A stretch of DNA of 62,254 bases. Origin: Mycobacterium colombiense (lineage in GTDB: Bacteria; Actinomycetota; Actinomycetes; Mycobacteriales; Mycobacteriaceae). A program made the position numbers and the translations under genes. Below, piece after piece: positions 8,729 to 17,719 of the stretch. The stretch is taken from assembly GCF_003284935.1 (NCBI RefSeq), contig NZ_QMEV01000027.1:1-62254 (forward strand), given 5' to 3'. Position 1 is the first letter of the stretch, and each line of letters begins with the position of its first letter. The notes beneath the pieces were generated by a model that did no database searches, had not been told where the DNA came from, and saw only the letters and a list, made by a program, of their open reading frames with translations.

Positions 8729-9895
8729 ATGCGCGTCGCCGTGGTCGCCGGGCCGGATCCCGGGCATTCGTTCCCGGCGATCGCGCTGTGCCAACGCTTC
8801 GCCGAAGCCGGCGACGAGCCCACGATCTTCACCGGAGCCGAATGGCTCGACGCCGCCCGCGGCGCCGGCATCGCCGCCGTCGCGCTGGACGGGCTGGCCG
8901 CCACCGACGACGACGTCGACGCCGGGGCCAGGATCCACCGGCGCGCCGCGCGGATGGCCGTGCTCAACGTGCCCGCGCTGCGCGAACTCGCGCCCGATTT
9001 GGTGGTGTCCGACGTCATCACCGCCGGCGGCGGCATGGCCGCCGAACTGCTGGGCATCCCGTGGATCGAACTCAACCCGCACCCGCTGTACCTGCCGTCC
9101 AAAGGGCTCCCGCCGATCGGCAGTGGCCTGGCGCCGGGCACCGGCATCCGGGGCCGGCTACGCGACGCCGCGATGCGCGCGCTGACGGCGCGATCCTGGC
9201 GGGCCGGGCTGCGCCAACGCGGGATGGCGCGCGCGGAGATCGGCCTGCCCGTCCGCGATCCCGGGCCGCTGCGGCGGCTGATCGCGACGCTGCCCGCGCT
9301 GGAGGTTCCCCGCCCGGACTGGCCGGCAGAGGCCGTCCTGGTCGGGCCGTTGCACTTCGAGCCGACCGACCGGGTCCTCGAGGTCCCGGCCGGCTCCGGG
9401 CCGGTGGTGGTCATCGCGCCGTCGACCGCGCTGATCGGAACCGAAGGCCTGGCCGAGGTCGCGTTGGGGTGCCTGACGCCGGGGGAGACCATGCCGGCGG
9501 GCTCGCGCCTGCTGGTGTCACGGCTGGACGGACCGGAACTGACGGTGCCGCCCTGGGCGGCGGTCGGCCTGGGACGCCAGGACGCGCTGCTCGCGCACGC
9601 CGACCTGGTGATCTGCGGCGGCGGCCACGGCATGGTGGCCAAGACGCTGCTGGCCGGCGTGCCGCTGGTGGTGGTGCCCGGCGGCGGCGACCAGTGGGAG
9701 ATCGCCAACCGGGTGCTGCGCCAGGGCAGCGCGCGGCTGATCCGGCCGCTGACCGCCGACGCGTTGGTGGCCGCGGTCAACGAGGTGCTGTCGTCGCCGC
9801 GCTACCGGGCGGCGGCCCAGACCGCGGCCGCCGGCATCGCCGACGTCGCCGATCCGGTCCGGGTGTGCCGCGACGCCCTTGCGGTGGCCGGATGA
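8729..9895 (+). CDS. Glycosyltransferase, GT1/MurG-like fold
   Basis: A 388-residue GT-B-fold glycosyltransferase, resembling the UGT/EryCIII class that glycosylates lipids or secondary metabolites. The N-terminal Rossmann half begins RVAVVAGPDPGHSFPAIALC, with the His typical of the acceptor site. The nucleotide-sugar half has CGGGHGMVAKTLLAGVPLVV followed by PGGGDQWEIANRV, the conserved donor-binding block with its D/E-Q pair. Length and context match Rv2739c. Donor and acceptor cannot be told from sequence. The start is chosen because it gives the canonical first strand. Confidence 0.85.
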   Translation: MRVAVVAGPDPGHSFPAIALCQRFAEAGDEPTIFTGAEWLDAARGAGIAAVALDGLAATDDDVDAGARIHRRAARMAVLNVPALRELAPDLVVSDVITAGGGMAAELLGIPWIELNPHPLYLPSKGLPPIGSGLAPGTGIRGRLRDAAMRALTARSWRAGLRQRGMARAEIGLPVRDPGPLRRLIATLPALEVPRPDWPAEAVLVGPLHFEPTDRVLEVPAGSGPVVVIAPSTALIGTEGLAEVALGCLTPGETMPAGSRLLVSRLDGPELTVPPWAAVGLGRQDALLAHADLVICGGGHGMVAKTLLAGVPLVVVPGGGDQWEIANRVLRQGSARLIRPLTADALVAAVNEVLSSPRYRAAAQTAAAGIADVADPVRVCRDALAVAG

Positions 9896-9921
9896 TCGGC
9901 GGCGCGCCGCCCGGGACGCCT

Positions 9922-9927
9922 TATGCT
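9922..9927 (+). promoter_or_regulatory. -10 box for the small secreted protein
   Basis: TATGCT fits TANNNT and would start transcription about 20 bases before the ATG at 9954, leaving room for the GGGAGG ribosome site. Confidence 0.4.
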
Positions 9928-9953
9928 TCGGCGGGAGGCACGGGAGGCATTCG

Positions 9954-10226
9954 ATGAGGATCGTCACGACAATCGCCGCCGGCGCCCTGCTGGCCGGCTC
10001 GCTGGCCGGTGCGGCCGTCGCGCACGCCGACAGTCCCGAGGAACAGCAGGCATGCCAGTTGATGGACGACCCTGCCGCCGCCCAACAGGGACTGGCCCCG
10101 GCCGAATACACCTTCATGCAGCTGCGGGCCACCATGTCGGCCCAACGCGCGCGCGACATCATGTCGATCGCGGTCCACGAGGACTGCCCGAACCACATCA
10201 TCGATCTGCCGGCCAGCTGGAGGTAG
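9954..10226 (+). CDS. Small secreted protein of unknown function
   Basis: A 90-residue protein with a clear Sec signal peptide: MRIVTTIAAGALLAGSLAGA, then AVAHA-DS, with cleavage expected after AHA. The mature part is about 63 residues, acidic and Gln-rich, with two cysteines (QACQLMDD and HEDCPN) that could form one disulfide, and ends LPASWR. GGGAGG sits 6 bases before the ATG. It resembles the small secreted Cys-pair proteins common in mycobacteria (DUF732-like in style), but I do not recognise the family. I know no M. tuberculosis gene at this place between Rv2739c and Rv2738c. Confidence 0.7.
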   Translation: MRIVTTIAAGALLAGSLAGAAVAHADSPEEQQACQLMDDPAAAQQGLAPAEYTFMQLRATMSAQRARDIMSIAVHEDCPNHIIDLPASWR

Positions 10227-10265
10227 GTGCCTGCGCGCTCAGGTGTCCGTTCCAGGCGGGCTGGG

Positions 10266-10271
10266 TATGTT
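10266..10271 (+). promoter_or_regulatory. -10 box for leaderless DUF3046 gene
   Basis: TATGTT, 7 bases before GTG 10279. The ATG inside this box (10267) is in frame but would have no upstream signal. Confidence 0.5.
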
Positions 10272-10278
10272 GGCTGGC

Positions 10279-10473
10279 GTGCGGCTAACGGAGTTTCACG
10301 AGCGGGTGGTGCTGCGCTTCGGCACCACCTACGGGTCCTCGGTGCTGGTGGATCACGTGCTGAGCGGCTTCGGCGGACGCACGGCCGCCCAGGCCATCGA
10401 GGCGGGCATCGAGCCCCGCGACGTGTGGCGGGCGTTGTGCGTCGACTTCGACGTACCGCGGGAGCAGTGGTGA
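10279..10473 (+). CDS. DUF3046 protein
   Basis: A 64-residue cytosolic protein, strongly conserved in actinobacteria next to recA and of unknown function. It begins VRLTEFHERV and contains DHVLSGFGGRTAAQAIEAG and ends DVWRALCVDFDVPREQW. Its size and helical content suggest a small three-helix domain. The GTG start is supported by the -10 box 7 bases before it. It converges on the FMN reductase gene with a 10-base gap and no obvious terminator. It corresponds to Rv2738c. Confidence 0.8.
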   Translation: MRLTEFHERVVLRFGTTYGSSVLVDHVLSGFGGRTAAQAIEAGIEPRDVWRALCVDFDVPREQW

Positions 10474-10483
10474 CCGCCGCCCG

Positions 10484-11110
10484 TCATTCGTAGGCCGGGT
10501 AGCCGTTCTGCCGCAGCACGGTGGCCAGGTGCACGGCGTTGCGCGCCGCATTCCCGGTGGCCGACGCGACCGCCTCCGGCACGTCGTCGAGGTCGGTGTA
10601 GTCCGTGCCCTGCATGGCCTCGCCGTTCCAGTAGGTGCAGCCCTGCGCGGCGATCGAGAACCCGATGTCGTTGAGCGCCTGGAAGAGATCGGCCACGATC
10701 TTGTGCGCCCCGTCCTCGTTGCCCACGACCGCGGCCAGCGCCACCTTGCCCACCATCGCCGGCCGTCCCGCGTCGTCGGTGTCGGACAGCTCGGCGTCGA
10801 GGCGCTCCAGGACGCGCTGGGCGACGCTGGACATGTGGCCGACCCAGGTCGGCGTCGAGACGATGACGATGTCCGCCGATTTGACCTTGTCCAGCAGCGC
10901 CGGCCACTCGTCGCCCGGGCCCATGTCGGCCTCGACGCCCGGCAGCAGGTTCAGGTCGACGCAGCGCACCTTTTCACCCTCGACGCCCGCGCCGCGCAGC
11001 TGATCGAGCACTTGGTCGGCGAGCAGCTCGCTGCTGGACGGCGCCGGGCTCTTCTTCAACGAGCAGATCAACGCGATGGCGCGCAGGGACGGTGTTGCGG
11101 CTGAGGACAT
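10484..11110 (-). CDS. NADPH-dependent FMN reductase / flavodoxin-like protein
   Basis: A 208-residue flavodoxin-fold protein. The first strand and phosphate loop (AIALICSLKKSPAPSSSELL) and the later VIVSTPTWVGHMSSVAQRVL fit the FMN-binding NADPH reductase/NAD(P)H:quinone oxidoreductase superfamily. A Tyr/Trp-containing loop (GCTYWNGEAM) could stack on the flavin. It may supply reduced flavin or reduce quinones. It follows the Fe-S protein gene by 55 bases on the same strand, so a redox operon with that protein as electron partner is plausible. Confidence 0.75.
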   Translation of the reverse strand: MSSAATPSLRAIALICSLKKSPAPSSSELLADQVLDQLRGAGVEGEKVRCVDLNLLPGVEADMGPGDEWPALLDKVKSADIVIVSTPTWVGHMSSVAQRVLERLDAELSDTDDAGRPAMVGKVALAAVVGNEDGAHKIVADLFQALNDIGFSIAAQGCTYWNGEAMQGTDYTDLDDVPEAVASATGNAARNAVHLATVLRQNGYPAYE

Positions 11111-11165
11111 GGTGGCCAGATACCCCGGCGGGACAGCGGCAAACGACCTCCGCGCCCGATCGGCC

Positions 11166-11825
11166 CTATCGCGGCACCCGGTGCAGCACGCAGTCACCGC
11201 ACAGCGAGCCCCCGGGCAGCCGATAGAACAGGCAGCAGCTGCGGCGCCGGAAACCCAGCTGCGGGCCGGTGATGACGCCGGAACCGGCCAGCACGCCGGT
11301 GTCCAGCAGCGACTCGGTCATACCGACGGTCGCGGTGCGCAGGTCGGGCCGGGCCGCCATCAGGGCCCGCGCGGCGCCCACCAGCGCCGAGGCGATGTTG
11401 CCCGCGAGCAGGGCGGGCGCCAGGTTGACCCGCAGGCCGGCGGCGAGCGGTTGCAGGTGCTCGTCGACCACGGCCCGGTACAGCGCGTCGGGCGAATCGA
11501 CGGCCGTGCCGTCGGGTCTGGGCAGTCGGAGCCGGGCATCGTCGTCGGCGCGGTGCAGGTCATCGAGGTCGGGGACGACGCCGTGGCCGATCGCGCAGGC
11601 GAGCACCGGTGACCACAGCCGGGCGGCGTGGGCGAGGTGAACCAGCGACGCGCCGATCCGCAGGTCCGTGGTGTGGTAGCGGCGGGCGGTGGCCTCGACC
11701 AGGTCGGCGCAACCGTCGGCGTAGGACCGGGCGACCGGATGCCATCCCGCCGCGTCCCCGCCCACGGTCAGAGCGAAAAAGCCTCCGTATGAAGCCGTTT
11801 CGGCCAGCTGGGCGGAGATGTCCAT
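11166..11825 (-). CDS. FhuF-like (2Fe-2S) ferric reductase family protein
   Basis: A 219-residue protein whose C-terminus has the FhuF-type cysteine set, C-C-x10-C-x2-C (RRSCCLFYRLPGG, then SLCGDCVLH). In FhuF these bind a [2Fe-2S] cluster used in releasing iron from ferric siderophores. The rest is Ala/Leu-rich and helical. GGGAGG lies 13 bases upstream of the chosen ATG. M. tuberculosis keeps only a cysteine-rich fragment here (Rv2737A), so this looks like the full-length ancestral form. The FMN reductase downstream could donate electrons. A role in siderophore iron release is inferred. Confidence 0.72.
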   Translation of the reverse strand: MDISAQLAETASYGGFFALTVGGDAAGWHPVARSYADGCADLVEATARRYHTTDLRIGASLVHLAHAARLWSPVLACAIGHGVVPDLDDLHRADDDARLRLPRPDGTAVDSPDALYRAVVDEHLQPLAAGLRVNLAPALLAGNIASALVGAARALMAARPDLRTATVGMTESLLDTGVLAGSGVITGPQLGFRRRSCCLFYRLPGGSLCGDCVLHRVPR

Positions 11826-11930
11826 GGGTTCGCGACCGCCTCCCGGGCAGATCGGCCCCGAGAAGGCCCGTCGGCGCCTTTCGGGAGCCGATGTTGCCAC
11901 ACGTGCCGGGGGCACAACGGCGTGTCGAAC

Positions 11931-11958
11931 TTGAATCGAACACCTGTTCGGCTAGTGT
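11931..11958 (+). promoter_or_regulatory. recA upstream promoter with LexA (SOS) box
   Basis: TCGAAC-ACCT-GTTCGG (11936-11951) matches the mycobacterial LexA box TCGAACN4GTTCGA in 11 of 12 fixed positions. It lies between a TTGAAT -35 (11931-11936) and a TAGTGT -10 (11953-11958), so bound LexA would block polymerase. Confidence 0.8.
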
Positions 11959-11980
11959 GGTGAGCGTTCGGCCAGTCAAC

Positions 11981-12003
11981 TTGTCGGTGGCCTTCTCTAG
12001 TGT
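11981..12003 (+). promoter_or_regulatory. PafBC-type (RecA-NDp) promoter for recA
   Basis: TTGTCGGTG-N8-TAGTGT matches the published LexA-independent DNA-damage promoter TTGTCRGTG-N8-TANNNT exactly. Transcription would begin near 12010, about 48 bases before recA, giving a second damage-inducible promoter. Confidence 0.85.
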
Positions 12004-12057
12004 CACCGCCAACCGACCGATACCGGTCAGACGAACACCGACTATAGGAGAGGCACC

Positions 12058-13098
12058 ATGGCGCAAGCCCCCGATCGCGAGAAGGCTCTCGAACTGGCGA
12101 TGGCCCAGATCGAAAAGAGCTACGGCAAAGGCTCGGTGATGCGTCTCGGCGACGAGACGCGTCAGCCGATTTCGATCATCCCCACCGGATCCATCGCACT
12201 GGACGTGGCCCTGGGCATCGGCGGGCTGCCCCGCGGCCGGGTCGTGGAGATCTACGGCCCGGAATCCTCGGGTAAGACCACCGTCGCCCTGCACGCGGTG
12301 GCCAACGCCCAGGCCGCCGGCGGCGTCGCCGCCTTCATCGACGCCGAGCACGCCCTGGACCCGGAGTACGCCAAGAAGCTCGGCGTGGACACCGATTCCC
12401 TGCTGGTCAGCCAGCCCGACACGGGGGAGCAGGCCCTCGAGATCGCCGACATGCTGATCCGCTCCGGCGCGCTGGACATCCTGGTCATCGACTCGGTGGC
12501 CGCGCTGGTGCCACGCGCCGAGCTCGAAGGCGAGATGGGTGACAGCCACGTCGGGCTGCAGGCCCGGCTGATGAGCCAGGCGCTGCGGAAAATGACTGGC
12601 GCGCTGAACAATTCGGGCACCACCGCGATCTTCATCAACCAGCTGCGCGAGAAGATCGGGGTGATGTTCGGCAGCCCCGAAACCACCACGGGTGGAAAGG
12701 CTTTGAAGTTCTACGCGTCGGTGCGCATGGACGTACGCCGGATCGAGACGCTCAAGGACGGCACCAACGCGGTCGGTAACCGCACCCGGGTCAAGATCGT
12801 CAAGAACAAGGTGGCGCCACCCTTCAAGCAGGCCGAGTTCGACATCCTCTACGGCCAGGGCATCAGCCGGGAAGGCTCGCTGATCGACATGGGTGTGGAG
12901 CAGGGCTTCATCCGCAAGTCCGGTTCCTGGTTCACCTATGAGGGCGAGCAGCTCGGCCAGGGCAAGGAGAACGCCCGCACCTTCTTGAAGGAAAACGACG
13001 AAGTCGCCAACGAGATCGAGAAGATGATCAAGGAAAAGCTCGGCATTGGCGCGGTCGTGACCGATGACGACGTCCTGCCCGCCCCCGTCGACTTCTGA
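12058..13098 (+). CDS. recA: Recombinase RecA
   Basis: A 346-residue DNA strand-exchange ATPase and LexA co-protease. Walker A is GPESSGKT at residues 67-74, and the Walker B strand is [16 protein letters not shown]. The L2 region ([20 protein letters not shown]) is uninterrupted. M. tuberculosis and M. leprae RecA carry inteins; here the coding sequence runs straight through at normal RecA length. AGGAG lies 7 bases before the ATG. The 3' end overlaps recX by 35 bases. Two damage-responsive promoters precede it. Confidence 0.98.
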   Translation: MAQAPDREKALELAMAQIEKSYGKGSVMRLGDETRQPISIIPTGSIALDVALGIGGLPRGRVVEIYGPESSGKTTVALHAVANAQAAGGVAAFIDAEHALDPEYAKKLGVDTDSLLVSQPDTGEQALEIADMLIRSGALDILVIDSVAALVPRAELEGEMGDSHVGLQARLMSQALRKMTGALNNSGTTAIFINQLREKIGVMFGSPETTTGGKALKFYASVRMDVRRIETLKDGTNAVGNRTRVKIVKNKVAPPFKQAEFDILYGQGISREGSLIDMGVEQGFIRKSGSWFTYEGEQLGQGKENARTFLKENDEVANEIEKMIKEKLGIGAVVTDDDVLPAPVDF

Positions 13099-13585
13099 GC
13101 CCTCCCGCGAGGAGCAGGCGCGGGCGCTGTGCCTGCGCCTGCTCACCGCGAGAGCGCGCACCCGCGCGGAGCTGCGCGGCCGGCTGGCCCAACGCGGCTA
13201 TCCCGACGACGTCAGCGAGCGGGTCCTCGACCGGTTGGCCTCCGTCGGCCTGATCGACGACGCCGACTTCGCCCAGCAGTGGGTGCAGTCCCGCCGCATC
13301 CACGCCGGGAAAAGCAAGCGCGCCCTGGCCGCCGAACTGCACACCAAGGGTGTCGACAACGACGTGATCACCTCGGTGCTCGCCGGGATCGACGCCGGCG
13401 CCGAGCGGGACCGGGCGGAGCAGTTGGTCCGGTCCAAGCTGCGCCGGGAAACGCTCAACGACGACGATGCGCGGGTGACCCGCAGGCTGGTGGGGATGCT
13501 GGCGCGCCGTGGCTACAGCCAGAACATGGCGTGCGAGGTCGTCTTCGCCGAGCTGGCGGCCGAACGGGAGCGGCGCCGGGTCTAA
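13064..13585 (+). CDS. recX: RecA regulatory protein RecX
   Basis: A 173-residue helical-repeat protein that caps RecA filaments and limits recombinase activity. The three-helix repeats are visible ([20 protein letters not shown], then [20 protein letters not shown], then [14 protein letters not shown]). ATG 13064 lies inside the recA 3' end, giving a 35-base overlap, the same arrangement described in other mycobacteria. Translation is therefore probably coupled to recA and damage-induced with it. Confidence 0.93.
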   Translation: MTTSCPPPSTSEPSREEQARALCLRLLTARARTRAELRGRLAQRGYPDDVSERVLDRLASVGLIDDADFAQQWVQSRRIHAGKSKRALAAELHTKGVDNDVITSVLAGIDAGAERDRAEQLVRSKLRRETLNDDDARVTRRLVGMLARRGYSQNMACEVVFAELAAERERRRV

Positions 13586-13624
13586 GCCCTGACGTGCGGT
13601 TTCTCGCGCGCCGACCGGCCGCCG

Positions 13625-13630
13625 TACCAT
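13625..13630 (+). promoter_or_regulatory. -10 box for leaderless miaB
   Basis: TACCAT, 6 bases before GTG 13637. Confidence 0.5.
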
Positions 13631-13636
13631 GGCCCC

Positions 13637-15172
13637 GTGACTTCGATGGTGGCGAGCGACGCCGGGGCCGCGGACGCGGCCGCCGCTGCCGCGCCCACGC
13701 GCACCTACCAAGTCCGCACCTATGGCTGCCAGATGAACGTCCACGACTCGGAACGCTTGGCGGGACTGCTGGAAGCGGCCGGATACCGGCGGGCGGCCGA
13801 GGGTGCCGACGCCGACGTGGTCGTGTTCAACACCTGCGCGGTCCGGGAGAACGCCGACAACAAGCTGTACGGCAACCTCAGCCACCTGGCGCCGCGCAAG
13901 CGTGGCAATCCCGAGATGCAGATCGCCGTCGGTGGCTGCCTGGCCCAAAAGGACCGCGACGCGTTGCTGCGCAAGGCGCCCTGGGTCGACGTCATCTTCG
14001 GCACCCACAACATCGGATCGCTGCCCACCCTGCTGGAGCGGGCCAGGCACAACAAGGTCGCCCAGGTCGAAATCGCCGAGGCGCTGCAGGAGTTCCCGTC
14101 GTCACTGCCCAGCGCACGCGAATCCGCCTATGCCGCTTGGGTTTCCGTTTCGGTCGGGTGCAACAACAGTTGCACGTTCTGCATCGTCCCGTCACTGCGG
14201 GGCAAAGAGGTCGACCGCAGCCCGGACGACGTCCTGGCCGAGGTGAGGTCGCTGGTGGCCGACGGCGTGCTCGAGGTCACGCTGCTGGGCCAAAACGTCA
14301 ACGCCTACGGGGTGTCCTTCGCCGACCCGGAGCTGCCCCGCGACCGTGGCGCGTTCGCCCGTCTGCTGCGGGCCTGCGGCGACATCGACGGGCTGGAGCG
14401 GGTGCGGTTCACCTCGCCGCATCCCGCCGAATTCACCGACGACGTCATCGAGGCCATGGCTCAGACGCCCAACGTCTGCCCCGCCCTGCACATGCCGCTG
14501 CAGTCCGGATCCGACCGGGTGCTGCGCGCGATGCGGCGCTCGTACCGCGCCGAGCGCTACCTCGGCATCATCGACCGGGTCCGGGCCGCCATGCCGCACG
14601 CCGCCATCACCACCGACCTGATCGTCGGGTTCCCCGGCGAGACCGAAGCGGACTTCGCCGCCACGCTGGACGTGGTGCGTGCGGCCCGGTTCTCGGCCGC
14701 GTTCACCTTCCAGTACTCCAAGCGGCCCGGCACCCCGGCGGCTGAACTCGACGGGCAGATCCCGAAAGCCGTTGTGCAGGAACGCTATGAGCGGCTGATC
14801 GAGCTGCAGGAGGCGATCTCGCTGGAGGGCAACCAGGCGTTGATCGGCCAGACCGTCGAATTGCTGGTCGCCACCGGTGAAGGCCGCAAGGACAGCCGCA
14901 CCGCCCGCATGAGCGGGCGGGCCCGCGACGGCCGGCTGGTGCACTTCGCCGTCGACACACCAGGCGAGGTCAGGCCCGGTGACATCGTCACCACGGTGAT
15001 CACCGGGGCCGCACCCCACCACCTCATCGCCGACGCGGGCGTCGTCGCGCATCGCCGCACCCGGGCGGGCGATGCCCACGCCACCGGGCAGCGCCCGCGC
15101 GGCACCGGCCTCGGCATGCCCGCAGTCGGGCCGCCCGCCGGCCCGGCCGAACCCCTTGGATGTGCACGATGA
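13637..15172 (+). CDS. miaB: tRNA-2-methylthio-N6-dimethylallyladenosine synthase MiaB
   Basis: A 511-residue radical-SAM methylthiotransferase that adds a methylthio group to i6A37 of tRNA, acting after MiaA. The N-terminal UPF0004 domain supplies three cysteines for the auxiliary cluster (YGCQMN, NTCAVRE, GGCLAQ). The radical-SAM motif CNNSCTFC follows at about residues 175-182, and a TRAM domain ends the conserved part at about residue 465. About 40 Pro/Ala-rich residues trail it. GTG 13637 sits 6 bases after TACCAT. M. tuberculosis Rv2735c and Rv2734, which separate recX and miaB, are absent. The stop overlaps the next gene (ATGA). Confidence 0.95.
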   Translation: MTSMVASDAGAADAAAAAAPTRTYQVRTYGCQMNVHDSERLAGLLEAAGYRRAAEGADADVVVFNTCAVRENADNKLYGNLSHLAPRKRGNPEMQIAVGGCLAQKDRDALLRKAPWVDVIFGTHNIGSLPTLLERARHNKVAQVEIAEALQEFPSSLPSARESAYAAWVSVSVGCNNSCTFCIVPSLRGKEVDRSPDDVLAEVRSLVADGVLEVTLLGQNVNAYGVSFADPELPRDRGAFARLLRACGDIDGLERVRFTSPHPAEFTDDVIEAMAQTPNVCPALHMPLQSGSDRVLRAMRRSYRAERYLGIIDRVRAAMPHAAITTDLIVGFPGETEADFAATLDVVRAARFSAAFTFQYSKRPGTPAAELDGQIPKAVVQERYERLIELQEAISLEGNQALIGQTVELLVATGEGRKDSRTARMSGRARDGRLVHFAVDTPGEVRPGDIVTTVITGAAPHHLIADAGVVAHRRTRAGDAHATGQRPRGTGLGMPAVGPPAGPAEPLGCAR

Positions 15173-15789
15173 ACAACGAGATGAACCACGACGACGCACA
15201 GCTCGGCGCCCTGCGCACCGAGATCGAGGCTGCCGAACGCCGGGTGGCCCGCGGAATCGACCCCGGCCCGCGGGCCTTCTTCGTGTCGATCCTGGTGTTC
15301 GTGCTGCTGGCGTCGTTCGTCTTGCCGCACACCGGCGACGTGCGCGGCTGGGACGTGCTGTTCGGTAGCCACCACGCCGGCGCGGCCGCCGTCGCCTTGC
15401 CGTCGCGGGTGTTCGCCTGGCTGGCGCTGGTATTCGGTGTGGGCTTCTCGATGCTGGCGTTGGTGACGCGGCGCTGGGCGCTGGCCTGGGTCGCGTTGGC
15501 GGGCACGGCCATCGCGGGCGCCGCGGGCATGCTGGCGATCTGGTCGCGTCAGACGGTCTCCGCGGGCCACCCGGGGCCGGGCTGGGGCCTGATCGTCGCC
15601 TGGCTGACCGTGCTCGTGCTGACCTACCACTGGGCCCGGGTGGTCTGGTCGCGCACCATCGTGCAACTGGCCGCCGAGGAACAGCGGCGCCGCGTCGCGG
15701 CGCAGCAGTCGACCTCGCTGCTCGACGGTCTGGACAAGCCCGCCGCGATCGAGAACGGCGACGACCCCGGAACGCCCAAGGGCGCCTGA
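15169..15789 (+). CDS. Conserved membrane protein (Rv2732c-like)
   Basis: A 206-residue integral membrane protein with four predicted helices (about residues 38-57, 82-102, 108-128 and 143-162), a charged N-terminus and a polar, partly coiled C-terminal tail. The ATG at 15169 overlaps the miaB stop as ATGA, implying coupling; ATG 15160 is possible. Function is unknown; the family is mycobacterial/actinobacterial and stays next to miaB. The stop converges on the DUF349 gene with a 6-base gap. Confidence 0.75.
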   Translation: MNNEMNHDDAQLGALRTEIEAAERRVARGIDPGPRAFFVSILVFVLLASFVLPHTGDVRGWDVLFGSHHAGAAAVALPSRVFAWLALVFGVGFSMLALVTRRWALAWVALAGTAIAGAAGMLAIWSRQTVSAGHPGPGWGLIVAWLTVLVLTYHWARVVWSRTIVQLAAEEQRRRVAAQQSTSLLDGLDKPAAIENGDDPGTPKGA

Positions 15790-15795
15790 CCGCCT

Positions 15796-17124
15796 CTAGG
15801 GCTTGCGGGTCAGGGCCTCGACGGCCGCCTGCGCCCACTGCCGCCACTGCTCGGCGTTGGCTCGAGCCTCGTCGGCTTCCTTGGTCCGGCCCGCCGCCGC
15901 GGCCTTATGGGCCTGCTGTTCGTATTGCTCGGCGCGGGCCTGGAACTGCTCGGCGCGGGCCTGGGCCTGCGGGTCGGACCAACCCGGGTCGCCGGCGTCG
16001 CGCACCTTCTTCTCGACGGCGCGCAGCCGGCGCTCCAGCTCGGCGGACCGCTCGCGCGGGACCTTGCCGATCGCATCCCACTTCTCGGTGATCGCGCGCA
16101 GCGCCGCCCGGGCGGCGTCGTGGTTGCTGGTGTCCAGCTTCTCCGCCTCGGCCAGCAGCGCCTCTTTGGCGGTCGCGTTGGCGCGGAACTCCGCGTCCTT
16201 TTCCGCGGTCACGGCGTTGCGGGCGGCGAAGAACACGTCCTGGGCGGCCTTGAACCGCCGCCACAGGGCGTCGTCGACCTCCCGGGTCGCCCGCCCGGCC
16301 GCCTTCCACTCGGTCAGCAGCTTGCGGAATTCCGCGCTGGTCGCGGTCCAATCGGTCGAATCGGACAGCTCCTCGGCCCGCTCGCACAGGCGTTCCTTGG
16401 CCTGGCGGATCACCGAGCGTTCCCGGTCGAGCTCGGCGAAATGCGATCCCCGCCGCCGATTGAAGGCTTCCCGGGCCGCGGAGTAGCGCTTCCACAAGGC
16501 GTCGTCGACCTTGCGGTCGACGCCGCTGATCGTCTTCCACTCGTCGAGGATCGCGCGGAACCGGTCGCCGGCGGCCTTCCACTGCGTCGAGTTGGCGGCC
16601 AGCTCCTCGGCCTCGGCGGCCAGCGCCTCCTTGCGGGCGGTCTGGGTGGCCCGATGCTCCTCGCGCCGGGAGCGCTCCGCGGCGACCGTCGCCTCGGCGT
16701 GCTCGGCGATGGTGGTCAACCGGCCCGCCAGGGCATCGATGTCGCCCAGCACGGCCGCCGTCGGCAGCGTCTCGGCCAGCTCGGCCGCGTGCGCCTTGAT
16801 CTTGCGGGCGTCGCCGCTTCCGGAGGCCAGGCGCTCCTCCATCAGGGTGACCTCGGTGGCCAGGTCGTCGAAGCGCCGGCCGAAGTGGGCGAAGGCCGCC
16901 TCACGGTCGCCGGCCTGCCAGGAGCCGATGATGCGCTCGCCGGCGGAGCTGACCAGCCACACGGTGCCGTCGTCGTCCACCCGCCCGAACTGATGCGGAT
17001 TGCTCGGCGGCGGCATCACCAGCGGATGCGCGGTGGTGGGTCGCGGTGTCGGCCGGGGGCCGGGACGCGGTCCCGGGCGCGGCACTGGCCGAGCTGATTC
17101 GTCGCGAGGCTCGTCAGACGTCAT
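15796..17124 (-). CDS. DUF349 repeat protein, helical
   Basis: A 442-residue, mostly alpha-helical, Ala/Arg/Glu-rich protein. After a Pro/Arg-rich N-terminus and a short beta-like module ([20 protein letters not shown]) there are three DUF349 repeats, easily aligned through [22 protein letters not shown] and [11 protein letters not shown], each followed by a long charged helix. The end is coiled coil. The function of DUF349 proteins in actinobacteria is not known; the rod-like repeats suggest a scaffold or nucleic-acid binder. It corresponds to Rv2731. An in-frame ATG at 17175 is less likely because the chosen start has AAAGG upstream. Confidence 0.8.
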   Translation of the reverse strand: MTSDEPRDESARPVPRPGPRPGPRPTPRPTTAHPLVMPPPSNPHQFGRVDDDGTVWLVSSAGERIIGSWQAGDREAAFAHFGRRFDDLATEVTLMEERLASGSGDARKIKAHAAELAETLPTAAVLGDIDALAGRLTTIAEHAEATVAAERSRREEHRATQTARKEALAAEAEELAANSTQWKAAGDRFRAILDEWKTISGVDRKVDDALWKRYSAAREAFNRRRGSHFAELDRERSVIRQAKERLCERAEELSDSTDWTATSAEFRKLLTEWKAAGRATREVDDALWRRFKAAQDVFFAARNAVTAEKDAEFRANATAKEALLAEAEKLDTSNHDAARAALRAITEKWDAIGKVPRERSAELERRLRAVEKKVRDAGDPGWSDPQAQARAEQFQARAEQYEQQAHKAAAAGRTKEADEARANAEQWRQWAQAAVEALTRKP

Positions 17125-17719
17125 GCGCTCGTCACTACCTTTCGCAACCTTCCGCGCGGTCCGTGTCCCGCGCACCTGCCGCGCGTAGCGGCACCGTCTC
17201 CTGCAGCTGCCGAAGGCCCGAGGTGGGGTTCCCTCCCAACAGCCGCTTAACGATATTCAAGCAGCTTGCTCTGCCCCACGCCGCCACCTTGGCATTCCTG
17301 ACCGGGCCGGCACCAGCGGTGTGCCGACGCCCCGTGGATGCTCGGGTGGCGGCGGTCGATCGGGCGAACGGCCGCCCAGGCCGCGCGCCTAGCCGCGGCG
17401 AGGGGCGCGGCCGACGGCTCGCCCGGGCGCGCGCGGCGATGGTGTGACACTCATCCCATCCGGCGCGCGGCCCCGGTCCCGAAAAACGCTGGCAGCGAAG
17501 GGCCTTAGCCGTCACTCACAGAGGCCTGTGTACTTCTCTTAGAGTTATCCCACGCAATGCATAGATTGCTGAAGTAATAGTTGAACGGTTACCTACGGGG
17601 CAGTGAGCAACGTGCGGAACGTCATAAATTTGTAGTTGAACTGAACGCAAATTGTGCGTGTATTTGCCTGCGCCCCGGGGAAAGCTGGGTCGAACGGTCT
17701 AGGGGCGAAGGGGTCGAGA
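17125..17719. other. Noncoding divergent intergenic region
   Basis: No convincing gene lies between the DUF349 gene and the DMT transporter. The left part (to about 17450) is GC-rich; the right part (17500-17690) is clearly more AT-rich and looks like promoter or leader DNA. A TATCGT (minus, 17255-17250) could serve the DUF349 gene. M. tuberculosis has Rv2730 here; I see no remnant of it. Confidence 0.5.
17539..17567 (+). promoter_or_regulatory. Candidate promoter of the DMT transporter gene
   Basis: TTAGAG (17539-17544), 17 bases, TAGATT (17562-17567) is a reasonable SigA-type pair. It would leave a leader of about 145 bases before the ATG at 17720. Confidence 0.35.
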
